A stretch of DNA of 64,000 nucleotides from the NCBI RefSeq assembly GCF_001654915.1, contig NZ_LXEQ01000026.1; one strand, written 5' to 3'. The DNA comes from Buttiauxella ferragutiae (lineage in GTDB: Bacteria > Pseudomonadota > Gammaproteobacteria > Enterobacterales > Enterobacteriaceae). This document shows positions 1-7,522 of the stretch, one piece after another. Under the pieces are notes generated by a model that made no database searches, was not told the DNA's origin, and saw only the letters and a program-made list of their open reading frames with translations. The translations under genes were made by a program, and so were the position numbers. Position 1 is the stretch's first letter. Each line of letters begins with the position of its first letter.

Positions 1-7
1 AAAGCGT

Positions 8-83
8 GCTGATATGGCTCAGTTGGTAGAGCGCACCCTTGGTAAGGGTGAGGTCCCCAGTTCGACTCTGGGTATCAGCACCA
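8..83 (+). tRNA. thrV: tRNA-Thr (anticodon GGT)
   Basis: A 76-base cloverleaf starts GCTGATAT, has the D-loop AGTTGGTAGA and T-loop GGTTCGA-type sequence (here AGTTCGACTC), and ends with an encoded CCA. The acceptor arm pairs GCTGATA with TATCAGC. The anticodon GGT at 41-43 reads threonine ACC/ACU codons. It sits 37 bases before a 5S gene, the arrangement of the distal end of E. coli rrnD (rrfD-thrV-rrfF), so the rest of the rRNA operon should lie just left of the window. Confidence 0.97.
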
Positions 84-120
84 GTTTTTAGGTTAAAGTT
101 CGGCGGCTTGATAAAGAATT

Positions 121-240
121 TGCCTGGCGGCAGTAGCGCGGTGGTCCCACCTGACCCCATGCCGAACTCAGAAGTGAAACGCCGTAGCGCCGATGGTAGT
201 GTGGGGTCTCCCCATGCGAGAGTAGGGAACTGCCAGGCTC
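121..240 (+). rRNA. rrfF: 5S ribosomal RNA, last gene of the rRNA operon
   Basis: The 120-base sequence begins TGCCTGGCGGC and closes with the complementary GCCAGGC, forming helix I. The internal segments CCCACCTGACCCCATGCC and GAACTCAGAAGTGAAACG are the standard enterobacterial 5S core. Its place directly after tRNA-Thr and convergent with the aap transporter genes matches the second 5S copy of E. coli rrnD. The 3' end could shift by a base or two. Confidence 0.97.
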
Positions 241-249
241 CAAATAAAC

Positions 250-284
250 AAAAAGGCCATCCGCAAGGATGGCCTTTTTGTTTT
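250..284 (+). terminator. rRNA operon terminator
   Basis: A stem AAAAGGCCATCC / GGATGGCCTTTT with a GCAA tetraloop is followed by TTTTTGTTTT. It lies 11 bases after the 5S gene and is a classic Rho-independent terminator. Confidence 0.93.
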
Positions 285-293
285 GGATCGTTG

Positions 294-329
294 TAAAAAA
301 GATAAAAGCCACGAAAGTGACCTTTATCT
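294..329 (-). terminator. aap operon terminator
   Basis: Read on the minus strand, an imperfect stem AGATAAA...TTTATCT (with an inner CAC/GTG pairing) is followed by a run of six or more T. It lies just past the stop of aapP and faces the rRNA terminator, so transcription from both sides is stopped between the convergent units. Confidence 0.7.
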
Positions 330-336
330 ATAAATA

Positions 337-1095
337 TCAATGAATAACCTGAGACAAAAATGCTCGCGTGCGTTCTGATTTTGGATGGGCAAAGAACTCA
401 TTTGGAGGAGCCTGTTCAACAATTTCCCCCCGGTCCATGAAGATCACTCTATCAGCAACCGTCCGTGCAAAACCCATTTCATGCGTTACACACAACATTG
501 TCATGCCTGATTCTGCCAGGCCAATCATGGTATCCAACACCTCTTTAACCATCTCCGGGTCCAGTGCAGAAGTAGGCTCATCAAATAGCATAATTTTCGG
601 TTTCATACAGAGTGATCGAGCAATCGCTACGCGTTGCTGTTGCCCACCGGAGATTTGCCCCGGGAATTTATGCGCATGTTCAGCAATTCGTACCTTTTCC
701 AGATAATGCATGCCGAGTGCTTCAGCTTCTTTCTTGGGCATTTTACGCACCCAAATCGGCGCAAGTGTGCAGTTTTGCAACACTGTAAGGTGTGGGAAAA
801 GGTTAAAGTGTTGGAAAACCATCCCGACTTCAGTCCTGACTTTCTCAATATTACGCAAATCATCGTTGAGCTCGGTGCCATCAACGACAATACGTCCTTG
901 TTGATGCTCTTCCAGATGGTTAATGCAGCGTATCGTTGTGGATTTACCTGAACCTGAAGGCCCGCAGAGTACGATGCGCTCGCCTTGTTGTACCTTCAAA
1001 TTGATATCTTTCAGTACGTGAAACTGTCCGTACCATTTATTCACATTCTCCAGCATGATCATCGCATCAGCGGGTTGCATAGTAATTTGACTCAT
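337..1095 (-). CDS. aapP: General L-amino acid ABC transporter, ATP-binding subunit (AapP/YhdZ)
   Basis: This is the 252-residue cytoplasmic ATPase that powers the AapJQMP importer. It carries Walker A GPSGSGKST (residues 45-53), the ABC signature SGGQQQR near residue 149 and Walker B IMLFDEPTSALD near 169, with the H-loop in CVTHEMGF. It belongs to the polar amino acid (GlnQ/HisP-like) class. It is the last gene of the operon, starting 10 bases after aapM, and corresponds to E. coli yhdZ beside rrnD. Function as a broad L-amino acid importer comes from the Rhizobium Aap family; substrate range here is inferred. Confidence 0.93.
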   Translation of the reverse strand: MSQITMQPADAMIMLENVNKWYGQFHVLKDINLKVQQGERIVLCGPSGSGKSTTIRCINHLEEHQQGRIVVDGTELNDDLRNIEKVRTEVGMVFQHFNLFPHLTVLQNCTLAPIWVRKMPKKEAEALGMHYLEKVRIAEHAHKFPGQISGGQQQRVAIARSLCMKPKIMLFDEPTSALDPEMVKEVLDTMIGLAESGMTMLCVTHEMGFARTVADRVIFMDRGEIVEQAPPNEFFAHPKSERTRAFLSQVIH

Positions 1096-1105
1096 TTATT
1101 CATCC

Positions 1106-2206
1106 TCAGTGCGGTGTTCGTCCGGTGTTAAAACGTTTTTCAAGATGCTGGCTGTAACGCGACATGCTGAAACAGAAAATCCAGTAGATGAGGGCTGCGA
1201 AGACGTAGCCTTCGGTCGACATCCCCAGCCATGCAGGATCAACAGTGGCTTGCTGTACGCTGCTAAACAGATCAAACAAACCAATAATGATCACCAGACT
1301 GGTGTCTTTAAATAGTGCAATGATGGTGTTAACCAGGCCTGGAATGACCATCTTTAATGCCTGCGGCAGGATCACTAATCCCTGGGTTTTCCAGTATCCC
1401 AGTGCCAGAGACTCTGCGGCTTCGTACTGCCCTTTTGGTAGCGCCTGCAAACCGCCACGTACAACTTCTGCGACATAAGCGGACTGGAAAAGGATCACGC
1501 CAACCAATGCACGGATAAGTTTGTCGATGCTTGTCCCTTCAGAAAGAAACAGTGGCAGCATGACGGATGACATAAACAAGACGGTGATTAACGGTACGCC
1601 ACGCCAGAACTCGATAAAGACCACCGACAAAATTCTAACCACGGGCATTGTCGAACGGCGGCCTAAGGCCAGTAAGATCCCCAACGGTAACGCACCGGCA
1701 ATCCCCACTGACGCGATGATAAGCGTTAAAGTTAACCCTCCCCACTGGCGAGTTTCGACACGATCCAGACCTAAAAAGCCGCCGTATAGCAAACCCCAAA
1801 CAACCAGAGGATAGATGACTGCCCATGCGGCGATGTAACGGCCACGGCGAGGCATCGCATTCCAGAACATTGGGATGATAGAAGCCAGGCCAATGAGCAG
1901 AGCAAGGTTAATTCGCCAGCGTTGATCATGCGGGTATAACCCATACATAAACTGCCCGAAACGTGCGTGGATAAACACCCAGCAAGCCCCCTCTTTTGTG
2001 CAGTCAGCACGGCTATCACCAATCCAATTAGCCTGGAAAATCGTCCAATTCAACAATGGCGGAATCAGTTCCCACATCATCCACAAGCAGAAAATAGTCA
2101 GTAAGCTATTAGACCAGCTGGAAAAAAGATTCTTACGAGCCCACTGTACGGCACCTGAGCGAACAGCCTTTGGGCGCGCGTGATGTGACACTAATGCTTT
2201 TGTCAT
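1106..2206 (-). CDS. aapM: General L-amino acid ABC transporter, permease (AapM/YhdY)
   Basis: A 366-residue inner-membrane permease with several hydrophobic segments. The C-terminal half has the binding-protein-dependent permease signature around EAAESLALGYWKTQG, where the EAA loop docks onto the ATPase. The N-terminal extension with an extra periplasmic region is typical of the Aap/BztB-C class and makes it longer than HisM-type permeases. The gene is 9 bases after aapQ and 10 before aapP, so the three are cotranscribed. E. coli counterpart: yhdY. Confidence 0.92.
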   Translation of the reverse strand: MTKALVSHHARPKAVRSGAVQWARKNLFSSWSNSLLTIFCLWMMWELIPPLLNWTIFQANWIGDSRADCTKEGACWVFIHARFGQFMYGLYPHDQRWRINLALLIGLASIIPMFWNAMPRRGRYIAAWAVIYPLVVWGLLYGGFLGLDRVETRQWGGLTLTLIIASVGIAGALPLGILLALGRRSTMPVVRILSVVFIEFWRGVPLITVLFMSSVMLPLFLSEGTSIDKLIRALVGVILFQSAYVAEVVRGGLQALPKGQYEAAESLALGYWKTQGLVILPQALKMVIPGLVNTIIALFKDTSLVIIIGLFDLFSSVQQATVDPAWLGMSTEGYVFAALIYWIFCFSMSRYSQHLEKRFNTGRTPH

Positions 2207-2215
2207 CGTAATTCC

Positions 2216-3397
2216 TTAGCGCTCAACCAGGGCAATTCGCCGGTTATAGATATTCATTAGTAACGAAATAGTCAGGCTGATAATTAGGTAAACCGACATC
2301 GTTATGGCAATGGTTTCAATGGCTTGACCGGTCTGGTTGAGTACTGTTCCTGCGAACAACGAAACCATATCCGGATAGCCAATAGCGGCCGCCAGAGAGG
2401 AGTTTTTCACGATATTGAGGTACTGACTGGTGAGCGGTGGAATGATCACGCGCATGGCTTGAGGAATGATGACCTGGCGCAATGTGACCGGGTTGGGTAT
2501 CCCTAATGAGCGCGCCGCTTCGTGCTGACCATAAGGGACAGACTGGATTCCGGCACGAATAATTTCGGCAATAAAAGCGGAGGTATAAACCGACAAAGCG
2601 AGAGTTAATGCCGCAAGCTCAGGAATAAGTACCATGCCGCCACGGAAGTTAAAACCGCGCAAAGCTGGGACATCCCAGTGCAGTGCTGCGCCGAAAATCC
2701 ATTGAGCAACAATCGGCAGCAATATCAATAAACCCAAAGCGAAAGGCCATGTACGGCGCAATTGCCCAGTTTTTATCTGGTGCATTTTGTTATATCGATA
2801 CAGTCCTGCAGAAAGGACCAATGCAGCAGCAATAGCAGTAATAAAGGCCAGTGCTCCTTCACCAATTTGCGGAGAAGGAATATAAAGCCCACGGTTGCTC
2901 AGAAAGAGAAGATCAAAGGCATTAACCGCCTGACGGGGGCCAGGTAAGTTGCGCAGTACCGCAAAATACCAAAAGAAAATCTGCAATAAAGGAGGGATGT
3001 TGCGGAATGTCTCGATATAAAAAGTAGAAAGTTTGCGTAGAAGCCAGTTATCGGAAAGCCGGGCTAAACCGAGAAAGAAGCCAATAAATGAAGCGAAGAC
3101 AATGCACAATGCGGAAACCAATAAGGTGTTCAGCAGGCCGACGACGAACACGCGACCATAAGTATCACCCTGCTCATAATCAATGAGATGCTGAACGATA
3201 CCGAAGCCTGCGCTGCGATCCAAAAATGCAAAACCGGAGGTAATGCCACGATTGCTAAGGTTGGTGATGGTGTTGTGTATCAGGTAAATGGCGATGCCAG
3301 CGACGATGACGACCGCAATAATCTGATACAGCCACGCACGAACCGCAGGATTTGAAAAGGAGATATCCCCTTTTACGAGTGGGCGGCGATGGGGCAT
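2216..3397 (-). CDS. aapQ: General L-amino acid ABC transporter, permease (AapQ/YhdX)
   Basis: A 393-residue inner-membrane protein, the partner permease of AapM. It has an N-terminal membrane segment at about residues 25-45, a cluster of further hydrophobic spans, and the EAA loop motif EAARSLGIPNPVTLRQVIIP near residue 300. The large size relative to HisQ is normal for the Aap family. It follows aapJ after a 70-base gap that contains a strong hairpin, which would favour high binding-protein output over permease. E. coli counterpart: yhdX. Confidence 0.92.
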   Translation of the reverse strand: MPHRRPLVKGDISFSNPAVRAWLYQIIAVVIVAGIAIYLIHNTITNLSNRGITSGFAFLDRSAGFGIVQHLIDYEQGDTYGRVFVVGLLNTLLVSALCIVFASFIGFFLGLARLSDNWLLRKLSTFYIETFRNIPPLLQIFFWYFAVLRNLPGPRQAVNAFDLLFLSNRGLYIPSPQIGEGALAFITAIAAALVLSAGLYRYNKMHQIKTGQLRRTWPFALGLLILLPIVAQWIFGAALHWDVPALRGFNFRGGMVLIPELAALTLALSVYTSAFIAEIIRAGIQSVPYGQHEAARSLGIPNPVTLRQVIIPQAMRVIIPPLTSQYLNIVKNSSLAAAIGYPDMVSLFAGTVLNQTGQAIETIAITMSVYLIISLTISLLMNIYNRRIALVER

Positions 3398-3428
3398 AAG
3401 CGAACCTCAGTTACATAAACTCAAACTT

Positions 3429-3452
3429 TGGGCACTACAACAGTAGTGCCCA
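3429..3452 (-). repeat. Intercistronic hairpin between aapJ and aapQ
   Basis: A perfect 10-bp inverted repeat TGGGCACTAC / GTAGTGCCCA with a 4-base loop lies in the gap after aapJ. On the minus strand it is followed by AAAGTTTG, not a T-run, so it looks like an mRNA-stabilising or partially attenuating structure, as is common after genes for periplasmic binding proteins. The effect is inferred. Confidence 0.65.
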
Positions 3453-3467
3453 TTTCTGACGTCTCGC

Positions 3468-4493
3468 TTAGCGAACCGGTGGTGCGTACTGAATACCGCC
3501 TTTGTTCCACAGGTTGTTCTGTCCACGTTTGATCTTCAGGGGGCTTTCAGAGCCTACGTTATGCTCGAAAATTTCAGCGTAGTTACCCACTTGTTTGACG
3601 ATGTTGTACGCCCATTTATTGTCGAGTTTCAGGTCTTTACCAAAGTCACCTTCTTTACCTAACAGGTGTGCCATATCTGGTGTTGTTGGATTAGCGGCCA
3701 TCTGGTCAACGTTTTTAGAATCAATACCCATTTCTTCGGCGTTCAGCATGGCGAACAAAGTCCAGCGTACAATGGAGAACCAGTCTTCATCACCACGGCG
3801 GACTACTGGGCCTAAAGGTTCTTTTGAAATCACTTCAGGAAGAACTACCCATTCGCCTGGAGTGCTGAGTTTGATACGAAGCGCATAGAGTTGTGACTGG
3901 TCGGAAGCCAGAGTATCGCAGCGGCCTGATTCCAGCGCCTTCGCTGATTCATCGGAGCGGTCGAACGTCACTGGGGTGTACTTCATATTGTTTGCTTTGA
4001 AGTAATCGGCCACGTTCAATTCAGTATCAGTACCAGCCTGAATACATACAGTCGCACCATCCAGCTCTTTAGCGCTCTTCAGATCTGCTTTGTTGTGCGT
4101 CAGGAAGCCGATGCCATCGTAATAAGTCACGCCAGTAAACATCATGCCCATCCCGGCATCGCGTGAGGAAGTCCAGGTGGTATTACGTGACAGAATGTCC
4201 ACTTCACCAGATTGCAGCGCGGTAAAACGCTCTTTCGCCGTCAGTGGGGTGTATTTCACTTTCGATGCATCACCAAATACCGCAGCCGCAACGCCGCGAC
4301 AAACGTCTACATCAATGCCGGTAAACTTACCATTGGCATCAGCATAGGAAAAACCTGGCAGACCATCGCTAATCCCACATTGCACAAAACCTTTCTTTTT
4401 TACCGCTTCAAACGTGGTCCCAGCGTGAGCCTGGCCGACGATTGCGAATAATGCACCGGCTGCGACCAGAGTGGAGAGTATTGTCTTTTTCAT
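3468..4493 (-). CDS. aapJ: General L-amino acid-binding periplasmic protein (AapJ/YhdW)
   Basis: A 341-residue solute-binding protein. Residues 1-24 form a signal peptide (MKKTIL start, hydrophobic core, cleavage after QAHA), so the mature protein starts at Gly25 in the periplasm. The family 3 binding-protein fold is shown by GISDGLPGFSYAD, the phrase FTGIDVDVCRGVAAAVFG and TAKERFTALQSGEVD. It delivers L-amino acids to AapQM. It is the first gene of the operon and is preceded by a sigma-54 promoter, which fits the known Ntr control of E. coli yhdW. Confidence 0.93.
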   Translation of the reverse strand: MKKTILSTLVAAGALFAIVGQAHAGTTFEAVKKKGFVQCGISDGLPGFSYADANGKFTGIDVDVCRGVAAAVFGDASKVKYTPLTAKERFTALQSGEVDILSRNTTWTSSRDAGMGMMFTGVTYYDGIGFLTHNKADLKSAKELDGATVCIQAGTDTELNVADYFKANNMKYTPVTFDRSDESAKALESGRCDTLASDQSQLYALRIKLSTPGEWVVLPEVISKEPLGPVVRRGDEDWFSIVRWTLFAMLNAEEMGIDSKNVDQMAANPTTPDMAHLLGKEGDFGKDLKLDNKWAYNIVKQVGNYAEIFEHNVGSESPLKIKRGQNNLWNKGGIQYAPPVR

Positions 4494-4584
4494 AATGCAT
4501 CCTGTGTGGCGAAATTATCGTTATAAGTATTGACGCTAGCGTGGCGTCGTTTTTCCTGTCTGTGGCATCTGCCAGTCTGGTTAA

Positions 4585-4600
4585 AGCAAAGGGAGTGCCA
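4585..4600 (-). promoter_or_regulatory. Sigma-54 promoter of the aap operon
   Basis: The minus strand reads TGGCACTCCCTTTGCT: the -24 element TGGCAC, five bases, then the -12 element TTGCT, an exact match to the RpoN consensus. The predicted start site near 4574 leaves an untranslated leader of about 80 bases before aapJ. The core element is seen directly; activity under nitrogen limitation is inferred from the E. coli operon. Confidence 0.88.
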
Positions 4601-4673
4601 AGATTGCGAGTCGCGGTATGCGTGTACCACGCGTCGCAGTTAGCTGAGTGTAGACAGGAAAAATCGCACACAG

Positions 4674-4718
4674 CGCCCTGAAACGGTGCAAAAATGAAAC
4701 CTACGCCACATTTCAGCA
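4674..4718 (-). promoter_or_regulatory. Two NtrC-like enhancer sites for the aap promoter
   Basis: Two 17-base imperfect dyads resemble the NtrC consensus TGCAC-N7-GTGCA: one at 4674-4690 (good right half CGGTGCA on the plus strand) and a weaker one at 4702-4718. Their centres lie about 108 and 136 bases upstream of the predicted start, close to the glnAp2 spacing. The remaining sequence up to 4948 shows no other recognisable element. Confidence 0.55.
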
Positions 4719-4948
4719 CAAAAAAGTTTCAGTTTTTGATCATATGAAAAGAAGTAGTTTCTGACGTTAATATTAGCTGGGGTGCTATTAATGCAAGGGT
4801 GTGAGAGGCATCACGGCTGTTGATGCAACAAAACAAAAAAGTACGAAACTGAGTGATTTGTTTCACGCTAAAAAAGCAGAGCTGATGACTAAAAAAGGAA
4901 GGGCCTATTTTTGCTTGCACTTAAACGATGCAGACGGATTTTCCCAAT

Positions 4949-4975
4949 AAAAAAGCGCGCCCTGGTCAGGCGCGC
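4949..4975 (-). terminator. yhdV terminator
   Basis: On the minus strand the stem GCGCGCC / GGCGCGC with a 7-base loop is followed by TTTTTTATT, 23 bases after the yhdV stop codon. Confidence 0.9.
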
Positions 4976-4998
4976 TGTTGCTGATTCGAACGGAATAC

Positions 4999-5220
4999 TT
5001 ATTTAGTTAACGCAACGATACCCAGCGTTAAACCTGCAATCGCAGCGGCACCACCGGCGATTGCGCCTGCGGTTTCCCAGTTATCCTGAGTCGTACCTTT
5101 CATACAGGTATTGGTATGCACTAAACGCCCCTGGTCGTCATAGACCGGTACGCAAGGCGAGTTAGTCGCACAACCCGCCAGAAGTGTAGAAAGCAACGCA
5201 GCGGCAATGAGCTTTTTCAT
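4999..5220 (-). CDS. yhdV: Small outer-membrane-type lipoprotein YhdV
   Basis: A 73-residue lipoprotein. The lipobox LLAGC places the acylated cysteine at residue 17, with a short basic MKK start and hydrophobic core before it. The next residues (ATN) contain no Asp at +2, so outer-membrane sorting is expected. The C-terminal third is a Gly/Ala-rich hydrophobic stretch (GAIAGGAAAIAGLTLG), as in glycine-zipper proteins. Same gene next to yhdW in E. coli. Function unknown. Confidence 0.88.
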   Translation of the reverse strand: MKKLIAAALLSTLLAGCATNSPCVPVYDDQGRLVHTNTCMKGTTQDNWETAGAIAGGAAAIAGLTLGIVALTK

Positions 5221-5502
5221 ATGGAACCTCGTTAACCCAAACCCCGTCCAGGGACGACTTGTGCACCAGGGCTACAGAGTTATCTAAAAACCTGTTGGGG
5301 TGAATGAGGCAACTTTATCACTACGCTAAGTCTGGTGAAGAGCGGGGAATAATTGCAATTCATGTGCAGTGTAAACAAAGTGGAGAAAAACGAACTCAGG
5401 CAGGTAAATATGGAGAGAAAATGAAGGATGATAATTTTCAGACAATAAAAAGCTTATGTCGCGACAATCAGTTATGTCGGGTAAGGAACTATCATGTTTT
5501 GG
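5221..5502. other. AT-rich spacer between yhdV and the LysR gene
   Basis: This 282-base stretch contains the yhdV upstream region and the tail after the LysR gene. An open frame runs through it on the plus strand but has no recognisable homology and runs into the end of the LysR gene. I see no convincing promoter hexamer pair. Confidence 0.5.
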
Positions 5503-5544
5503 AAAAAATATTAACTGATCAATATGTTATGATTATTTATCAGT
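5503..5544 (-). terminator. Terminator overlapping the end of the LysR gene
   Basis: The minus strand holds an 11-bp inverted repeat with one mismatch (ACTGATAAATA / TATTGATCAGT, 9-base loop) followed by TAATATTTTTTCC. The LysR stop codon TGA lies inside the left arm. The stem is AU-rich, so strength is uncertain. Confidence 0.65.
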
Positions 5545-6424
5545 TCTTCAACAATTCTATGATTCGATTAAGTCGTTCATCATTTTTAGCCTTACTGTGA
5601 ATGTAGGCGTAGATATCCAGTGTGTCTTTCTCCATCCATGGGATAGTGACACAATGAAGATTAAAGTACTCAGGAATGTGTTTTAGTAAAAATTCAGGGA
5701 AGAACATGACAAAGTCACTCTTTTCAATACAATGCAGCATGTTGAGTAGGGAGTTTGATCGATAACGGATAATCCTCTGGTGAGAGTTTGCATACAGTTT
5801 TTCGGGTAGGTACGCATTGGTTTCAGCTGAACTTAGGACGGCATGTTCTTCGTTCATCCATTGTTCAAGGCTTAAGTTATCTTTAATTCTCGGATGCCCC
5901 ATACGACACAAACCAATAATTTTAGATTGGGCAATCCTTGTAGAAATGAAAGAGTGGTTATATTTAATTGCAGAACCAATATCAATATCCACTTCTCTTG
6001 AAACCAAAGCGGTAATCCGCTGATCTTCGAGCATGATACGGTTATTAAATGTGAATGATACCTGATCGGATATTTTATTGTTTTTTAGCAATTTATTCAT
6101 TAAATAATATTCAATCATAGTATTGGTTCGAATGAATATGTTAGATACTTCCGTTTGGTTGCTACCACTAATGATAATTGAATGTGATATTTCTTCGTCA
6201 ATTTTCTTAAAGGATGGATAGAGCTGGCTGGCAACTGGAGTTGCTTTTAGCCCTCTGGCTGATTTGATAAAAAGGACGTCATGATAATAATCACGTAGTT
6301 TATTTAATGAGTATGTTAGTGTCGGCGACGATATCCCAAGGGCCTGAGCTGATTTAGTCATACTTTTTGTTTCAAAAATCATCACCAGCGTTTTGATTAG
6401 GTTGTAGTCGAATTTATTGCTCAC
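5540..6424 (-). CDS. LysR-family transcriptional regulator, unknown target
   Basis: A 294-residue LysR-type regulator. The N-terminal winged helix-turn-helix is clear (residues about 5-62: DYNLIKTL, TKSAQALGISSPTLTYSLNKLRDYY, then LFIKSARGLKATPVA), in the LeuO/NodD-like style. The rest fits an inducer-binding domain. The start is GTG at 6424 with AGGAAG eight bases upstream. The gene is much more AT-rich than its neighbours and stands where E. coli has acrS-acrEF, suggesting transfer or lineage-specific retention. It is divergent from the 88-residue gene at 6565, a likely target. Confidence 0.85.
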   Translation of the reverse strand: MSNKFDYNLIKTLVMIFETKSMTKSAQALGISSPTLTYSLNKLRDYYHDVLFIKSARGLKATPVASQLYPSFKKIDEEISHSIIISGSNQTEVSNIFIRTNTMIEYYLMNKLLKNNKISDQVSFTFNNRIMLEDQRITALVSREVDIDIGSAIKYNHSFISTRIAQSKIIGLCRMGHPRIKDNLSLEQWMNEEHAVLSSAETNAYLPEKLYANSHQRIIRYRSNSLLNMLHCIEKSDFVMFFPEFLLKHIPEYFNLHCVTIPWMEKDTLDIYAYIHSKAKNDERLNRIIELLKN

Positions 6425-6564
6425 AATTTAACTTCCTATAAAATCATATATTTACTATGTACTATAAAGTTTTTTAAAGCGCGACTTCTAAAAACTTCTA
6501 TTGTGTATGGGTCCAGAAGACGGCCTAATAATGGCCTTCAACGCGCAAATTAAAAGAAGGTTTA

Positions 6565-6831
6565 ATGAAACTCCTGACCGATAAGTCCAAGTTTGAAAAA
6601 TGGTTTATACAAGATTATCTGCGTATTAACAGCTGCCCTCTGAACCCCTCAATATTCACTGACGAAGAACTGGAGTCTATCCTGCAAGAATCGTTACCAG
6701 AATCATTTCCTTGTCTGGTTTTTTTCGATTCGCATGATGCCCGTCCTTTCGGAGAACAATTAAGATATGTATATAAGAAGGAGTTAAGGCTAATGCAAAA
6801 GTTACTGGAAGGAAATGAATTTACTCATTGA
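6565..6831 (+). CDS. Hypothetical 88-residue protein
   Basis: I do not recognise this protein. It is a soluble, acidic and aromatic-rich sequence without signal peptide or membrane span: FEKWFIQDYLRI, then TDEELESILQESLPE, and a Lys/Glu/Leu helix at the end. The start is supported by AGAAGG seven bases upstream. It is AT-rich like the divergent LysR gene, 140 bases away. In that gap GGCC-TAATAAT-GGCC flanked by GAAG and TTC (6516-6539) forms a small dyad that could be a regulator site. No terminator is visible after it. Confidence 0.6.
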   Translation: MKLLTDKSKFEKWFIQDYLRINSCPLNPSIFTDEELESILQESLPESFPCLVFFDSHDARPFGEQLRYVYKKELRLMQKLLEGNEFTH

Positions 6832-7139
6832 AAAATGAAGTAAGTTGTTTCAATTAATAACTTGATTCACGTGGTGAATATTATGTTTTGTATTCATTTG
6901 TTTTGTGAGTTTTAAATCAACAATAATGTCATTTCGTCTAAAGGATTGTTGAATACCATTTTTCATAATTAAGATTTAAGCATATAAATGCAATTGATGT
7001 CATAATTCCCCGGATTTCTTAGCATGGAACGCTATTTCCCTGATAAATAACTTTCTTCCATGACCACCAGCAACCCATAGTTCCTTTATCTACTCCACTT
7101 CCCGGAAGAACCAGGCTTATTTTGATACTCTCAGAGATT
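6832..7139. other. AT-rich intergenic region
   Basis: No gene is supported in these 308 bases. A 15-base dyad ATTCAC-GTG-GTGAAT lies at 6865-6879. Otherwise I see only AT-rich sequence without clear promoter or terminator on the plus strand. Confidence 0.5.
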
Positions 7140-7177
7140 AAAAAAGGCGCTTCCCCATGCCGAGTAGCGCCTTTTTA
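7140..7177 (-). terminator. fis terminator
   Basis: Stem AAAAAGGCGCT / AGCGCCTTTTT with a 14-base loop, 23 bases after the fis stop. Both ends carry A or T runs, so it can act in both directions. Confidence 0.85.
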
Positions 7178-7200
7178 AACAACAACTTAACTGATTAATA

Positions 7201-7497
7201 TCAGTTCATGCCGTATTTTTTCAATTTTTTACGCAGCGTGCCACGGTTGATGCCCATCATCAGGGCAGCGCGGGTTTGGTTGCCACGGGTGTATTGCATC
7301 ACCATGTCCAACAATGGCTGCTCTACTTCAGCCAATACCAGCTCATACAGATCACTAACATCTTGACCATTCAGTTGAGCAAAATAGTTCTTCAGTGCTT
7401 GTTTCACGGAGTCACGAAGAGGTTTTTGGGTAACCTGATCCTGTGAGTTAACGGTGGAAACGGTTAGTACGTCAGAATTTACGCGTTGTTCGAACAT
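7201..7497 (-). CDS. fis: Nucleoid-associated DNA-binding protein Fis
   Basis: The 98-residue homodimeric DNA-bending protein Fis, of the usual family length. The C-terminal helix-turn-helix (NQTRAALMMGINRGTLRKKL) and the N-terminal beta-hairpin region (SVNSQDQ-type, here TVSTVNSQDQVTQKPLRDS) used for Hin/Gin inversion stimulation are present. Fis activates stable RNA promoters and organises the chromosome during fast growth. It is cotranscribed downstream of dusB with a 25-base gap, the conserved enterobacterial arrangement, from a growth-rate-controlled promoter at 8527-8555. Confidence 0.98.
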   Translation of the reverse strand: MFEQRVNSDVLTVSTVNSQDQVTQKPLRDSVKQALKNYFAQLNGQDVSDLYELVLAEVEQPLLDMVMQYTRGNQTRAALMMGINRGTLRKKLKKYGMN

Positions 7498-7522
7498 AGT
7501 TCTGTCAGCTCTTTATTTCTAA

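Noticed and set aside
5304..5600. 98-residue open frame between yhdV and the LysR gene
   Set aside because: No ribosome site or family; overlaps the terminator and the end of the LysR gene.
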